Shown in pieces: positions 45,677 through 55,572 of a stretch of 64,000 bases of DNA (within the stretch, counting starts at the first letter, position 1; every line of letters starts with the position of its first letter). The DNA lies in assembly GCF_004310865.1 (NCBI RefSeq), contig NZ_SIXI01000006.1:168231-232230 (forward strand), in the 5' to 3' direction. The notes beneath the pieces were generated by a model that made no database searches, had not been told where the DNA came from, and saw only the letters and a program-made list of their open reading frames with translations. The stretch is from Aquabacterium lacunae (GTDB taxonomy: Bacteria; Pseudomonadota; Gammaproteobacteria; Burkholderiales; Burkholderiaceae_C). A program made the translations under genes and the position numbers.

Positions 45677-48238
45677 ATGGCTTTCCCGACCACGTCCACC
45701 CAACCGCCCTCCAGCCCGCCGCCGGCCAACCCGCCTTCGGCGCGCGCGATGTTCTGGCGCTGGTGGAAGCAGCAGTCGCCCAGCACGCAAGACCGCTATG
45801 CCACCCTCGGCCCGCTGGTGTCGGTTCTGCTGTTTCTGGCGGCCATCGTGGCGGCCTTCTGGTACCTGCGCAACGAAGAAATCGAGCGCGAACAAGAGGC
45901 CGTCAAACGGGACACCGAGGTCGTGCAGCAACAGATCCGCCTGCGCCTGATCGAAAACCAGGAGCAGTTGCTGCGCTTGGCCCGCGAGGTCAGCCTGCGC
46001 ACCGTGAACCCCGAGCAGTTCATGAACCAGGCCTCCGATTTCGTGCGCTCGCGCCCCGAGGTGCTGAACGTGGCGTGGGTGACGGCCGCGCAACAGGTCA
46101 AGGCCTCGCAGGTGGGGGCCGTGCTGTCGCTCGATGCCCAGCGCGGCGGGCTCGACCTGACACAAAACCGCAGCGTGCCCATGGGCGACCTGCACCCGGA
46201 CACCGTGCTCCCGCGCCGCCCCGAGGCACGCCAGGCCTTCAGCCTGGCCCGTGAGCGCGGTCTGCCCACGTACTCGCAGGCCTACATCAACGACATGCAG
46301 GCCCGCGTCATCCAGGTGCACATCCCGCTGCTGGAGCGCGGTGCTTTCATGGGCACATTGGTGGCCGAGTATTCGCTCGATTCGCTCATGCGCTTCCTGG
46401 TGCCGCGCGAGGTGGCCGCCCGCCATGCCATGAGTCTGGTGCAGGTCAACGGCCAGACCCTCACCAGCACGACCCTGCCCGGTATCGAGGGCCAGACCAC
46501 GCCCACCTTCGTGCACGAAGTGATCGTGACGCCGGTGGGCAATGGCTTGCTGCTGCGAGGCGAGGGCTACAAGACCTCGTCGAACCTGATTGGCAACACC
46601 CTGTTCTGGATGGTGCTGGCGCTGTCGGGCCTGACGGTCTGGACCCTCATGGGCACCTTGCAGCACATGCGCAGGCGCACCGAGATCCAGCGCACGCTGG
46701 TGCAAGAAACCAACTTCCGCCGGGCCATGGAAAACTCCATGCTCACCGGCATGCGCACCATCGACCTGGAAGGTCGCATCACCTACGTGAACCCGGCTTT
46801 CTGCGCCATGACCGGCTTTGCCGAGCAGGAACTGATCGGCTGCACGCCACCCTACCCTTATTGGCCCAAAGACCGCATCGAAGAATTCAACCGCATGTTC
46901 CAGCAGGAACTGCTGGGCCGCAGCCCCACCGGTGGTCTGGAGGTGCTGGTGCAGCGCCGCGACGGCTCCACCTTCGACGCCCGCATGTACGTCTCGCCCC
47001 TGATCGACGCCCAGGGCGACCAGACCGGCTGGATGACCTCGGTCACCAACATCACCGAAGCCAAGCGCGTGCGCGACCAGCTCTCGGCGGCCCACGAACG
47101 CTTCACCACCGTGCTGGAAGGGCTCGATGCCGCCGTGTCGGTGGCGTCGGTGCAACGCAACGAACTGTTGTTTGCCAACCGCAGCTACCGCCTGTGGTTC
47201 GGCGGCAGCTTCGACGCCCACATGCGCCTGACCGGCGTCGAGCCTTCGGGCCAGACCCTGGTGGCCGACGACACGGTCGACAACCTCAGCGGCCTGCCCA
47301 CCCAGCACCTGACAGAAGCCGGTGGTGACGCCCGCGAGGTGTTCATCGACAGCGTGCAGCGCTGGTTCGACGTGCGCGCCCGTTACATCCAGTGGACCGA
47401 CGGCCGCCTGGCCCAGATGCTGATCGCCACCGACATCACCGAGCGCAGGCGATCGGAAGAAGCCGCCGCGGCCCAGGCCGAAAAGGCGCAGTTCACCAGC
47501 CGCCTGATCACCATGGGCGAAATGGCCTCCACCGTGGCGCACGAACTCAACCAGCCGCTGGCGGCCATCTCCAACTACTGCAGCGGCATGATCAGCCGCA
47601 TCAAGGGCGGCAACATCCAGAACGAGCAGCTGATCGAGGCCCTGGAGAAAACCTCCCGCCAGGCTCAGCGCGCTGGGCAGGTCATCCACCGCATCCGCCA
47701 GTTCGTCAAACGCAGCGAGCCCCAGCAGCAGTCCACTCGCGTGCGCGACATCACCGACGCCGTGCTCGACCTGGCCGGCTTCGAAATGAAGCGCCGCCGT
47801 GTCACGCTCAATGCCGTCATCGGCCAGCGCCTGCCCACTTTGCACGCTGACCCCATCCTGATCGAGCAGGTGCTGCTCAATCTGCTGAAAAATGCCGCAG
47901 AAGCCATCGACCTGGCCAACACCCCGCAGTCCCGCCGTGTGGTGGAATTGCGGGTGATGCAGAAGTACACCGACGAGCTCGGCCATTTCGTCGAGTTCCA
48001 GGTGAACGACGGCGGCCCTGGCATGAAGGAAGAGCAGATCGCCCGCCTGTTCGAGGCGTTCAGCTCCACCAAGGCCGACGGCCTGGGCATCGGTTTGAGC
48101 CTGTGCCGTTCCATCGTCGAGTCACACCACGGACGCATTCGCGCAGAGAACATCTACAATGAGTCGTCAGTGGTGGGATGTCGTTTCACATTCACCCTAC
48201 CGGTCGAATCCAGCGCGCCGGAAGGCACCACCGCCTGA
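45677..48238 (+). CDS. PAS-domain sensor histidine kinase (FixL/DctB-like)
   Basis: 853-residue membrane sensor. One helix at ~43-64, a ~240-residue periplasmic sensor, a second helix at ~308-328, PAS domains (~348-470 and ~470-590), and a HisKA-HATPase_c kinase. The phospho-acceptor is His622 in AHELNQPLAAI; N box LLNLLKNAAEAID, G1 VNDGGPGM and G2 GLGIGLSLCRSIVE are intact. ATG 45677 follows the inverted repeat; an upstream extension lacks support. The FixJ-type regulator follows after 68 bases, so they are a two-component pair. Its place beside the pdh operon suggests a link to carbon or redox state. Confidence 0.9.
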   Translation: MAFPTTSTQPPSSPPPANPPSARAMFWRWWKQQSPSTQDRYATLGPLVSVLLFLAAIVAAFWYLRNEEIEREQEAVKRDTEVVQQQIRLRLIENQEQLLRLAREVSLRTVNPEQFMNQASDFVRSRPEVLNVAWVTAAQQVKASQVGAVLSLDAQRGGLDLTQNRSVPMGDLHPDTVLPRRPEARQAFSLARERGLPTYSQAYINDMQARVIQVHIPLLERGAFMGTLVAEYSLDSLMRFLVPREVAARHAMSLVQVNGQTLTSTTLPGIEGQTTPTFVHEVIVTPVGNGLLLRGEGYKTSSNLIGNTLFWMVLALSGLTVWTLMGTLQHMRRRTEIQRTLVQETNFRRAMENSMLTGMRTIDLEGRITYVNPAFCAMTGFAEQELIGCTPPYPYWPKDRIEEFNRMFQQELLGRSPTGGLEVLVQRRDGSTFDARMYVSPLIDAQGDQTGWMTSVTNITEAKRVRDQLSAAHERFTTVLEGLDAAVSVASVQRNELLFANRSYRLWFGGSFDAHMRLTGVEPSGQTLVADDTVDNLSGLPTQHLTEAGGDAREVFIDSVQRWFDVRARYIQWTDGRLAQMLIATDITERRRSEEAAAAQAEKAQFTSRLITMGEMASTVAHELNQPLAAISNYCSGMISRIKGGNIQNEQLIEALEKTSRQAQRAGQVIHRIRQFVKRSEPQQQSTRVRDITDAVLDLAGFEMKRRRVTLNAVIGQRLPTLHADPILIEQVLLNLLKNAAEAIDLANTPQSRRVVELRVMQKYTDELGHFVEFQVNDGGPGMKEEQIARLFEAFSSTKADGLGIGLSLCRSIVESHHGRIRAENIYNESSVVGCRFTFTLPVESSAPEGTTA

Positions 48239-48306
48239 TCGGGCCCAGCCAGGGGTAAACCCGGGCCTGTCGGGAGTTTTCAATCCAACCAGGTATTCAC
48301 ACATCC

Positions 48307-48948
48307 ATGAGTCTGATCCCCAAGAAAGGCACCGTGTACGTGGTCGATGACGATGAAGCCGTGCGCGATTCGCTGCAGTGGCTTCTCGAAGGCAAAGACT
48401 ACCGCGTGCGCTGCTTCGACTCTGCCGAATCCTTCCTGGCCCGCTTCGACCCCCGTGAGGTCGCCTGCCTGATCACCGACATCCGCATGGACGGCATGTC
48501 GGGGCTGGAGCTGCAGGACAAGCTGCTGGAACGCAAGTCGCCCCTGCCCATCGTGTTCATCACCGGTCACGGCGATGTGCCCATGGCCGTCAACACCATG
48601 AAAAAGGGCGCGATGGACTTCATCGAAAAGCCCTTCAAGGAAGACGCCCTGGTCTCCCTGGTCGAGCGCATGCTGGACGAAGCCCGCGTGGCCTTCTCGC
48701 AATCGCAGGAAGCTGCCAGCCGTGACGCCCTGCTGTCGCGCCTGACCACCCGCGAAGCCCAGGTGCTCGAACGCATCGTGGCCGGCCGCCTGAACAAGCA
48801 GATCGCCGATGACCTGGGCATCTCCATCAAGACGGTGGAAGCCCACCGCGCCAACGTGATGGAAAAGCTCAACGCGAACACCGTGGCCGACCTGCTCAAG
48901 ATCGCCCTGGGCGCCTCGGGCCAGCAGCAGCCTCCGGCCAAGCCCTGA
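48307..48948 (+). CDS. FixJ/NarL-type response regulator
   Basis: 213-residue regulator: receiver domain with phospho-Asp58 ([10 protein letters not shown]), acidic pocket VVDDDE at 12-17 and Lys108 (EKPFKE), then a LuxR-type HTH (~140-205) with [21 protein letters not shown] and [16 protein letters not shown]. FixJ-like spacing. Cognate of the histidine kinase upstream. Likely activator of unknown targets; pdh genes and folD nearby are possible. It is followed by a clear terminator. Confidence 0.93.
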   Translation: MSLIPKKGTVYVVDDDEAVRDSLQWLLEGKDYRVRCFDSAESFLARFDPREVACLITDIRMDGMSGLELQDKLLERKSPLPIVFITGHGDVPMAVNTMKKGAMDFIEKPFKEDALVSLVERMLDEARVAFSQSQEAASRDALLSRLTTREAQVLERIVAGRLNKQIADDLGISIKTVEAHRANVMEKLNANTVADLLKIALGASGQQQPPAKP

Positions 48949-48980
48949 GCCCGGCGGCACGCCGCCCTGCCCCGCCCACA

Positions 48981-49004
48981 GGCCGCGTTCCCTCGCGGCC
49001 TTTT
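48981..49004 (+). terminator. Rho-independent terminator after response regulator
   Basis: Perfect 7-bp arms GGCCGCG / CGCGGCC with six-base loop TTCCCT, followed by TTTT. It separates the two-component pair from folD. Confidence 0.8.
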
Positions 49005-49030
49005 CAGTTTTCAACGCCAAGCCTTTTCCC

Positions 49031-49891
49031 ATGACCGCACAACTCATCGACGGCAACGCCTTGTCCAAGCAACTGCGCGGCGAAGTCGCCCAGCGCGCCG
49101 CCGCCCTCACCGCCAAAGGCCTCAAGCCGGGCCTGGCCGTGGTGCTGGTGGGCGACAACCCGGCCAGCCAGGTGTATGTGCGCAACAAGGTCAAGGCCTG
49201 TGAAGACGTGGGCTTTCACTCGGTGCTGGAAAAGTACGACGCCACCTTGAGCGAGGCCGAACTGCTGGCCCGCGTCGAGTCGCTCAACAACGACCCCAGC
49301 ATCCACGGCATCCTGGTGCAGCTGCCCCTGCCCAAGCACATCGACGACCACAAGGTGATCGAGGCCATCTCGCCCCTGAAAGACGTTGACGGCTTCCACG
49401 TGGCCAGTGCCGGCGCCCTGATGGTGGGTGAAGTCGGCTTCAAGGCCTGCACGCCCTATGGCTGCATGAAGATGCTCGAATCCATCGGCATGAAAGACCT
49501 GCGCGGCAAGCACGCCGTGGTGATCGGCCGCTCCAACATCGTGGGCAAGCCCATGGCCATGATGCTGCTGGCGGCCAATGCCACCGTCACCATCACCCAC
49601 AGCGGCACCGCCGACCTGGGCGCCATGACACGCCAGGCCGACATCGTGGTGGCCGCCGTGGGCAAGCGCAATGTGCTGACCGCCGACATGGTCAAGCCCG
49701 GCGCCGTGGTGATCGACGTGGGCATGAACCGCGACGACGAAGGCAAGCTGTGCGGCGACGTCGACTTCGCCGGCCTGAAGGAAGTGGCCAGCCACATCAC
49801 GCCCGTGCCCGGCGGCGTGGGCCCCATGACCATCACCATGCTGCTGGTCAACACCATGGAAGCGGCCGAGCGCACCTTCGCTGCGGCCTGA
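49031..49891 (+). CDS. folD: Methylene-THF dehydrogenase / cyclohydrolase
   Basis: Bifunctional enzyme interconverting methylene- and formyl-THF. 286 residues. Catalytic Lys53 in [14 protein letters not shown] (with Tyr49), the NADP loop GRSNIVGKP (~164) and [10 protein letters not shown] near the C-terminus are all present. Start ATG directly after CTTTTCCC. It lies downstream of a terminator, so it should have its own promoter in the 26 bases or be read through. Confidence 0.96.
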   Translation: MTAQLIDGNALSKQLRGEVAQRAAALTAKGLKPGLAVVLVGDNPASQVYVRNKVKACEDVGFHSVLEKYDATLSEAELLARVESLNNDPSIHGILVQLPLPKHIDDHKVIEAISPLKDVDGFHVASAGALMVGEVGFKACTPYGCMKMLESIGMKDLRGKHAVVIGRSNIVGKPMAMMLLAANATVTITHSGTADLGAMTRQADIVVAAVGKRNVLTADMVKPGAVVIDVGMNRDDEGKLCGDVDFAGLKEVASHITPVPGGVGPMTITMLLVNTMEAAERTFAAA

Positions 49892-50016
49892 AAACCACTG
49901 ATCACCCCGTCAGGGGCGTGCCCTTGACCCTTTCGCGGCCATGGGGCCTGGTTTTCCGGTGCATCATGAAGGCATGGCCATCTTGAATGGCGTGCCTTAG
50001 CCCTCAGCTGACATCC

Positions 50017-52068
50017 ATGAGCACCAACCCCCTGCTGCAAACCGCTGGTCTGCCCCTGTTCGACCAGATCAAGCCCGAACACGTCACCCCGGCCATGGAC
50101 GCGCTGCTGGCGCAGGCCGAGGCAGCCCTCGAAAAAGTGGTCGGCCCCGACGTGCCAGCTGATTACGACACCCTGTCGCTGCTGCTGGATGTGGCCACCG
50201 ACCACCTGGGCCGGGCCTGGGGCGCCGTGGGGCACCTCAACAGCGTGGCCGACACGCCTGAATTGCGTGCGGCATACAACGAAAACCTGCCGCGCATCAC
50301 TGAGTTTTTCACCCGCCTGGGCGCCGACGAGCGCCTGTACGCCAAGTACAAGGCCCTGGCCCAGTCGACCCAGGGGAAGAACCTGTCGCCCGCACGGGCC
50401 AAGGCCCTGAGCAATGCACTGCGCGGCTTCGTGCTGGGTGGTGCCGAACTGCAAGGTGCCGCGCGCGAGCGCTTCGCCGCCATCCAGGAAGAGCAGGCCG
50501 CGGCCTCGCAGGCCTTCTCTGAACACGTGATGGACGCCACCGACCAGTTCGCCCATTACGCCACCACCGAAGAGCTCGACGGCGTGCCGCAGGACGTGAA
50601 AGACGCCACGGCCGCTGCGGCCCAGGCCGAAGGCAAGACGGGCCACAAGGTCACGCTGCACATGCCCAGCTACCTGCCGGTGATCCAGTACGCCCACAAC
50701 CGTGGCCTGCGCGAAACGCTCTACCGCGCCTACACCACCCGCGCCAGCGAGTTCGGCCCGGCCGAGCGCGACAACGGCCCGCTGATGCGCCAGTTGCTGG
50801 CCCTGCGCCAGGAAGAGGCCCAGCTGCTGGGCTACGCCTGCTACGCCGATGTGTCGCTGGTGCCCAAGATGGCCGACACCCCGGTGCAGGTGATGGAGTT
50901 TTTGCGGGACCTGGCCCGCCGCGCCCGCCCCTACGCCGAGAAGGACATGGCCGAGCTGCGCGAGTTCGCCGCCAGCGAACTGGGCCTGACCGACCTGCAG
51001 GCCTGGGACGTGCCCTACGTCAGCGAAAAGCTCAAGGAAGCCCGCTACGCCTTCAGCGACCAGGAAGTCAAACAGTACTTCACCGAGCCGCAGGTGCTGT
51101 CGGGGCTGTTCGGCCTGATCGAAACCCTGTTCGAAGTGAAGATCAAGCCCGACACCGCACCGGTGTGGCACGACAGCGTGCGTTTCTTCCGCATCGAACG
51201 CGAAGGCGCCCAGGGCGCCGAGCTGGTCGGCCAGTTCTACCTCGACCCTTACGCCCGCCCTGGCAAACGCCCTGGCGCCTGGATGGACGACGTGCGCAGC
51301 CGCTGGTTGCGCCCCGACACCCAGGCCCTGCAAACCCCGGTGGCCCACCTGGTGTGCAACTACTCGGCAGGCGTCAACGGCAAGCCTGCCCTGCTGTCGC
51401 ACGACGACGTGACCACCCTGTTCCACGAATTCGGCCACGGCCTTCACCACATGCTCACCCAGGTCAGCGATGCCGGCGTGTCTGGCATCAGCGGCGTGGA
51501 GTGGGATGCCGTCGAGCTGCCCAGTCAGTTCATGGAGAACTTCTGCTGGGAGTGGGCCCTGATGCCCAAGCTCACGAAGCATGTGGACACCGGCGAGCCG
51601 CTGCCGCGCGCCCTGTTCGACAAGATGGTGGCCGCCAAGAACTTCCAGAGCGGCCTGATGACGCTGCGCCAGATGGAGTTCTCGCTGTTCGACATGCGAA
51701 TTCACTTCGAAGCAGGCAGCGCCGATAGGGTTCAGGACATCGCTCAGGAGGTCCGAAACGAAGTGGCCGTGAACATGCCACCAGCCTTCAACCGCTTTCA
51801 GCACAGCTTCTCGCACATCTTTGCAGGCGGTTATGCTGCGGGCTACTACAGCTACAAATGGGCCGAAGTGCTGTCCGCCGACGCGTTCTCGGCGTTTGAA
51901 GAAGCTGCCACACCCGAACAAGGTGTGCTCAATCCCGACGTTGGCCGCCGTTATCGACAGGCCATTTTGGAGGCTGGCGGGGCACGCTCGGCCATGGAGA
52001 ACTTCAAGGCTTTCCGCGGGCGTGAGCCTCAGATCGATGCGCTGCTGCGGCATCAAGGAATGGCATGA
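50017..52068 (+). CDS. prlC: Oligopeptidase A (M3 metallopeptidase)
   Basis: 683-residue zinc peptidase that degrades signal peptides and other oligopeptides in the cytoplasm. The zinc motif HEFGH lies at residues 470-474 (TLFHEFGHGLHHML), with a Glu in the C-terminal helix. Start ATG 50017 is MSTNPLLQTAGLPLF, matching the family; a longer frame starts at 49987. From about 51700 the codon choice changes slightly (more A and T at third positions) while the protein remains family-like. There are 125 bases between folD and this gene, with a weak CCCC-GTCA-GGGG hairpin at ~49905. Confidence 0.93.
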   Translation: MSTNPLLQTAGLPLFDQIKPEHVTPAMDALLAQAEAALEKVVGPDVPADYDTLSLLLDVATDHLGRAWGAVGHLNSVADTPELRAAYNENLPRITEFFTRLGADERLYAKYKALAQSTQGKNLSPARAKALSNALRGFVLGGAELQGAARERFAAIQEEQAAASQAFSEHVMDATDQFAHYATTEELDGVPQDVKDATAAAAQAEGKTGHKVTLHMPSYLPVIQYAHNRGLRETLYRAYTTRASEFGPAERDNGPLMRQLLALRQEEAQLLGYACYADVSLVPKMADTPVQVMEFLRDLARRARPYAEKDMAELREFAASELGLTDLQAWDVPYVSEKLKEARYAFSDQEVKQYFTEPQVLSGLFGLIETLFEVKIKPDTAPVWHDSVRFFRIEREGAQGAELVGQFYLDPYARPGKRPGAWMDDVRSRWLRPDTQALQTPVAHLVCNYSAGVNGKPALLSHDDVTTLFHEFGHGLHHMLTQVSDAGVSGISGVEWDAVELPSQFMENFCWEWALMPKLTKHVDTGEPLPRALFDKMVAAKNFQSGLMTLRQMEFSLFDMRIHFEAGSADRVQDIAQEVRNEVAVNMPPAFNRFQHSFSHIFAGGYAAGYYSYKWAEVLSADAFSAFEEAATPEQGVLNPDVGRRYRQAILEAGGARSAMENFKAFRGREPQIDALLRHQGMA

Positions 52069-52135
52069 GTCTCCTGTGGCAGCCGCACGGCATGACCGAT
52101 GCAGCCAACTCGCGCAGATGGGCTACAGTGCGGGC

Positions 52136-52774
52136 ATGCAAGTGATTCCCGTGCGTCTGCCCAGCTGCCTTGTTTTTGTCATGGCGCGAGGCCTGCTGCT
52201 TCCCCTGTGCCTGATGTTTGGTAGCCCTGTCTGGGCGCTTTACAAGGTGGTCGGCCCTGACGGCAAGGTCACCTACACCGACCGGGCGCCTGTTGGACAG
52301 CCCAGTCAGCAAATCAGCCGTAGCGGGGTGGTATCCGAGACCTCCGCACTGCCGTATGAACTGCGGCGCGTGGTGCAGCGTTACCCTGTGACCTTGTACA
52401 CCACGGAAGGCTGCGGACCTTGCGATCAGGCGCGTGGCTTGCTGAAGCAACGAGGCGTTCCCTTCACCGAAAAGCTCATCAAGACGAGTGCCGATGAAGC
52501 CGAATTGCAGCGACTGGAGAACACCCGTGAGCTGCCTGTCGGGCGCATCGGTGTGCAACAGGTGCTCGGCTTTTCTGCGCAGGAGTGGCAAAGCTACCTG
52601 GACGCCGCAGGCTACCCGGCCACCTCTGTGCTTCCCTCAGGCTACGCTGCAGCCAATGCCTCGCCACTGACCCAGCCGCCAGTGTCCAATGTGACAGGCA
52701 AGCCGCGCACCCAGAAGACAGAGCCAGTGTCACCATCGCCATTGCCCGCCAGCAACAACGCAGTTCGCTTCTGA
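52136..52774 (+). CDS. DUF4124-glutaredoxin-like secreted protein
   Basis: 212 residues. An N-terminal signal peptide (LVFVMARGLLLPLCLMFGSPVWA), a DUF4124 region (~36-65; LYKVVGPDGKVTYTDRAP), and a glutaredoxin-like domain (~83-160) with CxxC at Cys93/Cys96 in TTEGCGPCDQARGLL. The thioredoxin-like active site is intact, so a periplasmic disulfide or thiol role is likely. The C-terminus is Pro/Ser/Thr-rich. ATG 52136 starts the signal peptide; the long frame upstream overlaps prlC. Confidence 0.82.
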   Translation: MQVIPVRLPSCLVFVMARGLLLPLCLMFGSPVWALYKVVGPDGKVTYTDRAPVGQPSQQISRSGVVSETSALPYELRRVVQRYPVTLYTTEGCGPCDQARGLLKQRGVPFTEKLIKTSADEAELQRLENTRELPVGRIGVQQVLGFSAQEWQSYLDAAGYPATSVLPSGYAAANASPLTQPPVSNVTGKPRTQKTEPVSPSPLPASNNAVRF

Positions 52775-52782
52775 GCCCCGAC

Positions 52783-54063
52783 ATGGGTGAAGGTTCTAAG
52801 GCCACTGTGGCCATTGTGGGCGGAGGCCCTGCTGGGTTGGCGGCCGCCGAGGTGTTGAGTCAGGCGGGTGTTCGCGTGCATCTTTTTGATGCCATGCCGT
52901 CGGTCGGGCGCAAGTTCCTGCTGGCCGGTCGCGGGGGCCTGAACCTCACGCACGCCGAGCCCACCGCGCGCTTCATGACGCGTTTTTTCGAGCGCTCGCC
53001 CACGCTGCAGCCGATGCTGGAGGCCTTCGGTGCGCAAGCGTTGCGCGACTGGGCCAAAGGCCTGGGCATCGACACCTTCGTGGGCAGCTCGAACCGGGTG
53101 TTTCCCACCGACATGAAGGCGGCGCCCTTGCTGCGCGCCTGGCTGCACCGATTGCGACAGCAAGGCGTTGTGCTGCATGCGCGCCACCGCTGGGTGGGCT
53201 GGGCCGGAGAGCCCGGCCGCAGTGCCTTGCGCTTTCAAACGCCCGATGGCGAGGTTCAGCACCCTGCCGAGCTCACCTTGCTCGCCCTGGGCGGTGGCAG
53301 CTGGTCGCGCCTGGGCTCGGACGGCGCCTGGGTGCAACCCCTGCAGGCCTTGGGTCTGGACGTGGCGCCGCTGGAATCGGCCAACTGCGGTTTTGACGTG
53401 GCGCCCACAGCCCCTGACCGCACCGGCTGGAGCACCTACCTGGTCGACAAGTTCGCGGGCCAGCCGGTCAAACCCGCCGTGATGACGGTGCTCGATCCGA
53501 AAGGCCAGGTCTGGCGCCAGCAAGGCGAGTTCGTGCTCACGGCCACGGGCATCGAGGGCAGCCTGGTGTATGCGCTGGGCAAGCCCATCCGCGACATGGT
53601 CAGGCACAGCGGCCAGTGCACCGTGCACATCGACCTGCTGCCGCAACACACGCCCGAACAGGTGCTGGCCGAAGTGCAGCGCCCCCGGGGCCCCCGCAGC
53701 CTGGCCACGCACCTGAAAAGCCGCCTGAATCTGCACGGCCTCAAAGTGGCGCTGCTGCACGAACTGCTGCCGCGCGACGTGCTCGACCATGACCCCGTGC
53801 AGCTGGCAGCAGCCATCAAGGCCCTGCCCATCTCGGTGCAGCGCACACGCCCCATGGACGAAGTGATCAGCACGGCCGGCGGCGTGCGCTTCGAAGGGCT
53901 CGATGCGCACCTGATGTCACGCCAGGTGCCCGGCCTGTTCGTCGCGGGCGAAATGCTCGATTGGGAAGCCCCCACCGGGGGCTACCTGCTCACGGCCAGC
54001 ATGGCCACGGGCCGCTGGGCGGCGCAGGGCATGCTGAACAGGCTCAGAAGTTCAGCGTCTTGA
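52783..54063 (+). CDS. NAD(P)/FAD-dependent oxidoreductase (HI0933/BaiN-like)
   Basis: 426-residue flavoprotein. The FAD loop [13 protein letters not shown] lies at 13-25, then [16 protein letters not shown] and the C-terminal FAD contact [19 protein letters not shown]. Family members reduce unsaturated bile acids (BaiN) or are of unknown use. ATG 52783 is chosen because it is just before the nucleotide-binding strand; an in-frame start at 52585 overlaps the previous gene. Its 3' end overlaps rpiA by 20 bases. Confidence 0.88.
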   Translation: MGEGSKATVAIVGGGPAGLAAAEVLSQAGVRVHLFDAMPSVGRKFLLAGRGGLNLTHAEPTARFMTRFFERSPTLQPMLEAFGAQALRDWAKGLGIDTFVGSSNRVFPTDMKAAPLLRAWLHRLRQQGVVLHARHRWVGWAGEPGRSALRFQTPDGEVQHPAELTLLALGGGSWSRLGSDGAWVQPLQALGLDVAPLESANCGFDVAPTAPDRTGWSTYLVDKFAGQPVKPAVMTVLDPKGQVWRQQGEFVLTATGIEGSLVYALGKPIRDMVRHSGQCTVHIDLLPQHTPEQVLAEVQRPRGPRSLATHLKSRLNLHGLKVALLHELLPRDVLDHDPVQLAAAIKALPISVQRTRPMDEVISTAGGVRFEGLDAHLMSRQVPGLFVAGEMLDWEAPTGGYLLTASMATGRWAAQGMLNRLRSSAS

Positions 54064-54724
54064 CGCCTTCGGCGGTGCCCAGCAGGCACACGCTGGCCTT
54101 GTTGCGGGCGAAAACGCCCACCGTGACGACGCCGGGCCACTGGTTCACGTCGCGCTCGAACTCGGCCGGCTGGCTGATCTGCAGGCCGGTCACGTCGACG
54201 ATGATGTTGCCGTTGTCGGTGGTCACGCCTTCACGCACCTTGCCCGTGCCGCCCAGTTGGGCGAAGGCACGGATCACCTGGGCTGCGGCCATGGGGATGA
54301 CTTCCACGGGCAGCGGGAACTTGCCCAGCGTGCCCACCAGCTTGCTCTCGTCGGCGATGCACACGAAGCGCTCGGCCAGCTCGGCCACGATCTTCTCGCG
54401 GGTCAGGGCCGCACCGCCGCCCTTGACCATGTGACCACCGTGGTCGATCTCGTCGGCCCCGTCGATGTACACACCCAGCCCGGTCACGGTTTCCGCTTCG
54501 AGCACCTTCACCCCCAGGGCCTGCAGGCGCTGCGTGCTGCGCACCGAGCTGGACACGGCACCTGCCACGAAGCCGGCGTCCTTCTTCAGGGCCTCGCCCA
54601 GGGCGTCGATGAACTTGTCCACCGTGGAGCCCGTGCCCACCCCGACGATGCTGCCGGGCGTCACGTACTGCAGGGCGGCCTGGCCGACGAGGGTCTTCAA
54701 CTGGTCTTGGGTCAATGCAGTCAT
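54044..54724 (-). CDS. rpiA: Ribose-5-phosphate isomerase A
   Basis: Interconverts ribose 5-phosphate and ribulose 5-phosphate in the pentose phosphate pathway. 226 residues with GTGSTV (30-35), GADEID (~94), and the active region [15 protein letters not shown] 54724 overlaps the stop of the upstream membrane protein gene (ATGA), so they are coupled on the minus strand. Convergent with the flavoprotein gene. Confidence 0.96.
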   Translation of the reverse strand: MTALTQDQLKTLVGQAALQYVTPGSIVGVGTGSTVDKFIDALGEALKKDAGFVAGAVSSSVRSTQRLQALGVKVLEAETVTGLGVYIDGADEIDHGGHMVKGGGAALTREKIVAELAERFVCIADESKLVGTLGKFPLPVEVIPMAAAQVIRAFAQLGGTGKVREGVTTDNGNIIVDVTGLQISQPAEFERDVNQWPGVVTVGVFARNKASVCLLGTAEGVKTLNF

Positions 54725-55521
54725 GGGGTCTTTCTCCAGATCATCAGGGCGCCTTCCAGCAAGCCGATCATCACGGGCTGGTGCAGCATGTAAAAGGTCA
54801 GGCTCCACTGACCCAGCAAGGTCAGCAGTCGCCACGGTGCAGGCGCGCTGCCAGACGCACTGACAGATGCACCCGCTTGAAAACGGGACGCCAGCCAGCC
54901 GGTACGGTGCTTGAGCACCCAGGCCGTGGCGGCCAGGCCAGTGCACATCACCCCGAACCACGGCAGCAGGGGCACGTAGTCTTCCGTGATGGGCTTGCGC
55001 GTCACCAGGCCCAGCACGCTGGGCCAGCGCAGGTCAAACCAGGGGTGTTGCACCCCATGGGGCAAGGCCAGGCACACCGTGCCCAGGCCCAGCAGCACCA
55101 GCAGGTCGGCATTCCGCTGGCCACGCTTCATCCAGGCCAGGGCCAGCAGGCGCGCCAGGATCAGCATCACGGCCATGCCGTGCAACACGCCAAAATAGAT
55201 CCAGCTGTTCGGGAACATCAACGCGCTGCCCGCGCTCACCAGGGCTGCGCAAGCGGCCACCTGCGCCCAGCGCTTCCAGAAACGCGGCCAGCTCTGCCCC
55301 TGCCAGGTGGCAATCGCCTGGCCCGCACCCGCACACAGCAAGAACAGCGACAGGATGGCCGTGCGCTGGTGCAGCCAGAACGGATCGGCATAAAAATTCC
55401 ATGCCACCACACGCGCGTGGGCCAGGTCGAAGCAGAAATGGAAGGCCGCCATCCACAGCAGGGCCGCGCCGCGCAAGGCGTCGAGCCGATCGAAACGGGG
55501 TGTGGAGGGGGAAAAATGCAT
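54721..55521 (-). CDS. DUF1624 / heparan-alpha-glucosaminide acetyltransferase-like membrane protein
   Basis: 266-residue integral membrane protein with about seven or eight hydrophobic helices. N-terminal [26 protein letters not shown] is the family hallmark, with a His in the first helix as in the lysosomal acetyltransferase relatives. The substrate in bacteria is unknown. It starts before rpiA and overlaps it by ATGA. The region upstream is divergent from rlhA by 51 bases. Confidence 0.85.
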   Translation of the reverse strand: MHFSPSTPRFDRLDALRGAALLWMAAFHFCFDLAHARVVAWNFYADPFWLHQRTAILSLFLLCAGAGQAIATWQGQSWPRFWKRWAQVAACAALVSAGSALMFPNSWIYFGVLHGMAVMLILARLLALAWMKRGQRNADLLVLLGLGTVCLALPHGVQHPWFDLRWPSVLGLVTRKPITEDYVPLLPWFGVMCTGLAATAWVLKHRTGWLASRFQAGASVSASGSAPAPWRLLTLLGQWSLTFYMLHQPVMIGLLEGALMIWRKTP

Positions 55522-55572
55522 CCGGGCGGTCAAATCGCTACACTTCGCCCTTGATTTTCTCACTGGTCGGCC

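Noticed and set aside
49900..49920. CCCC-GTCA-GGGG stem after folD as a terminator
   Set aside because: Only four paired bases and no T-tract.
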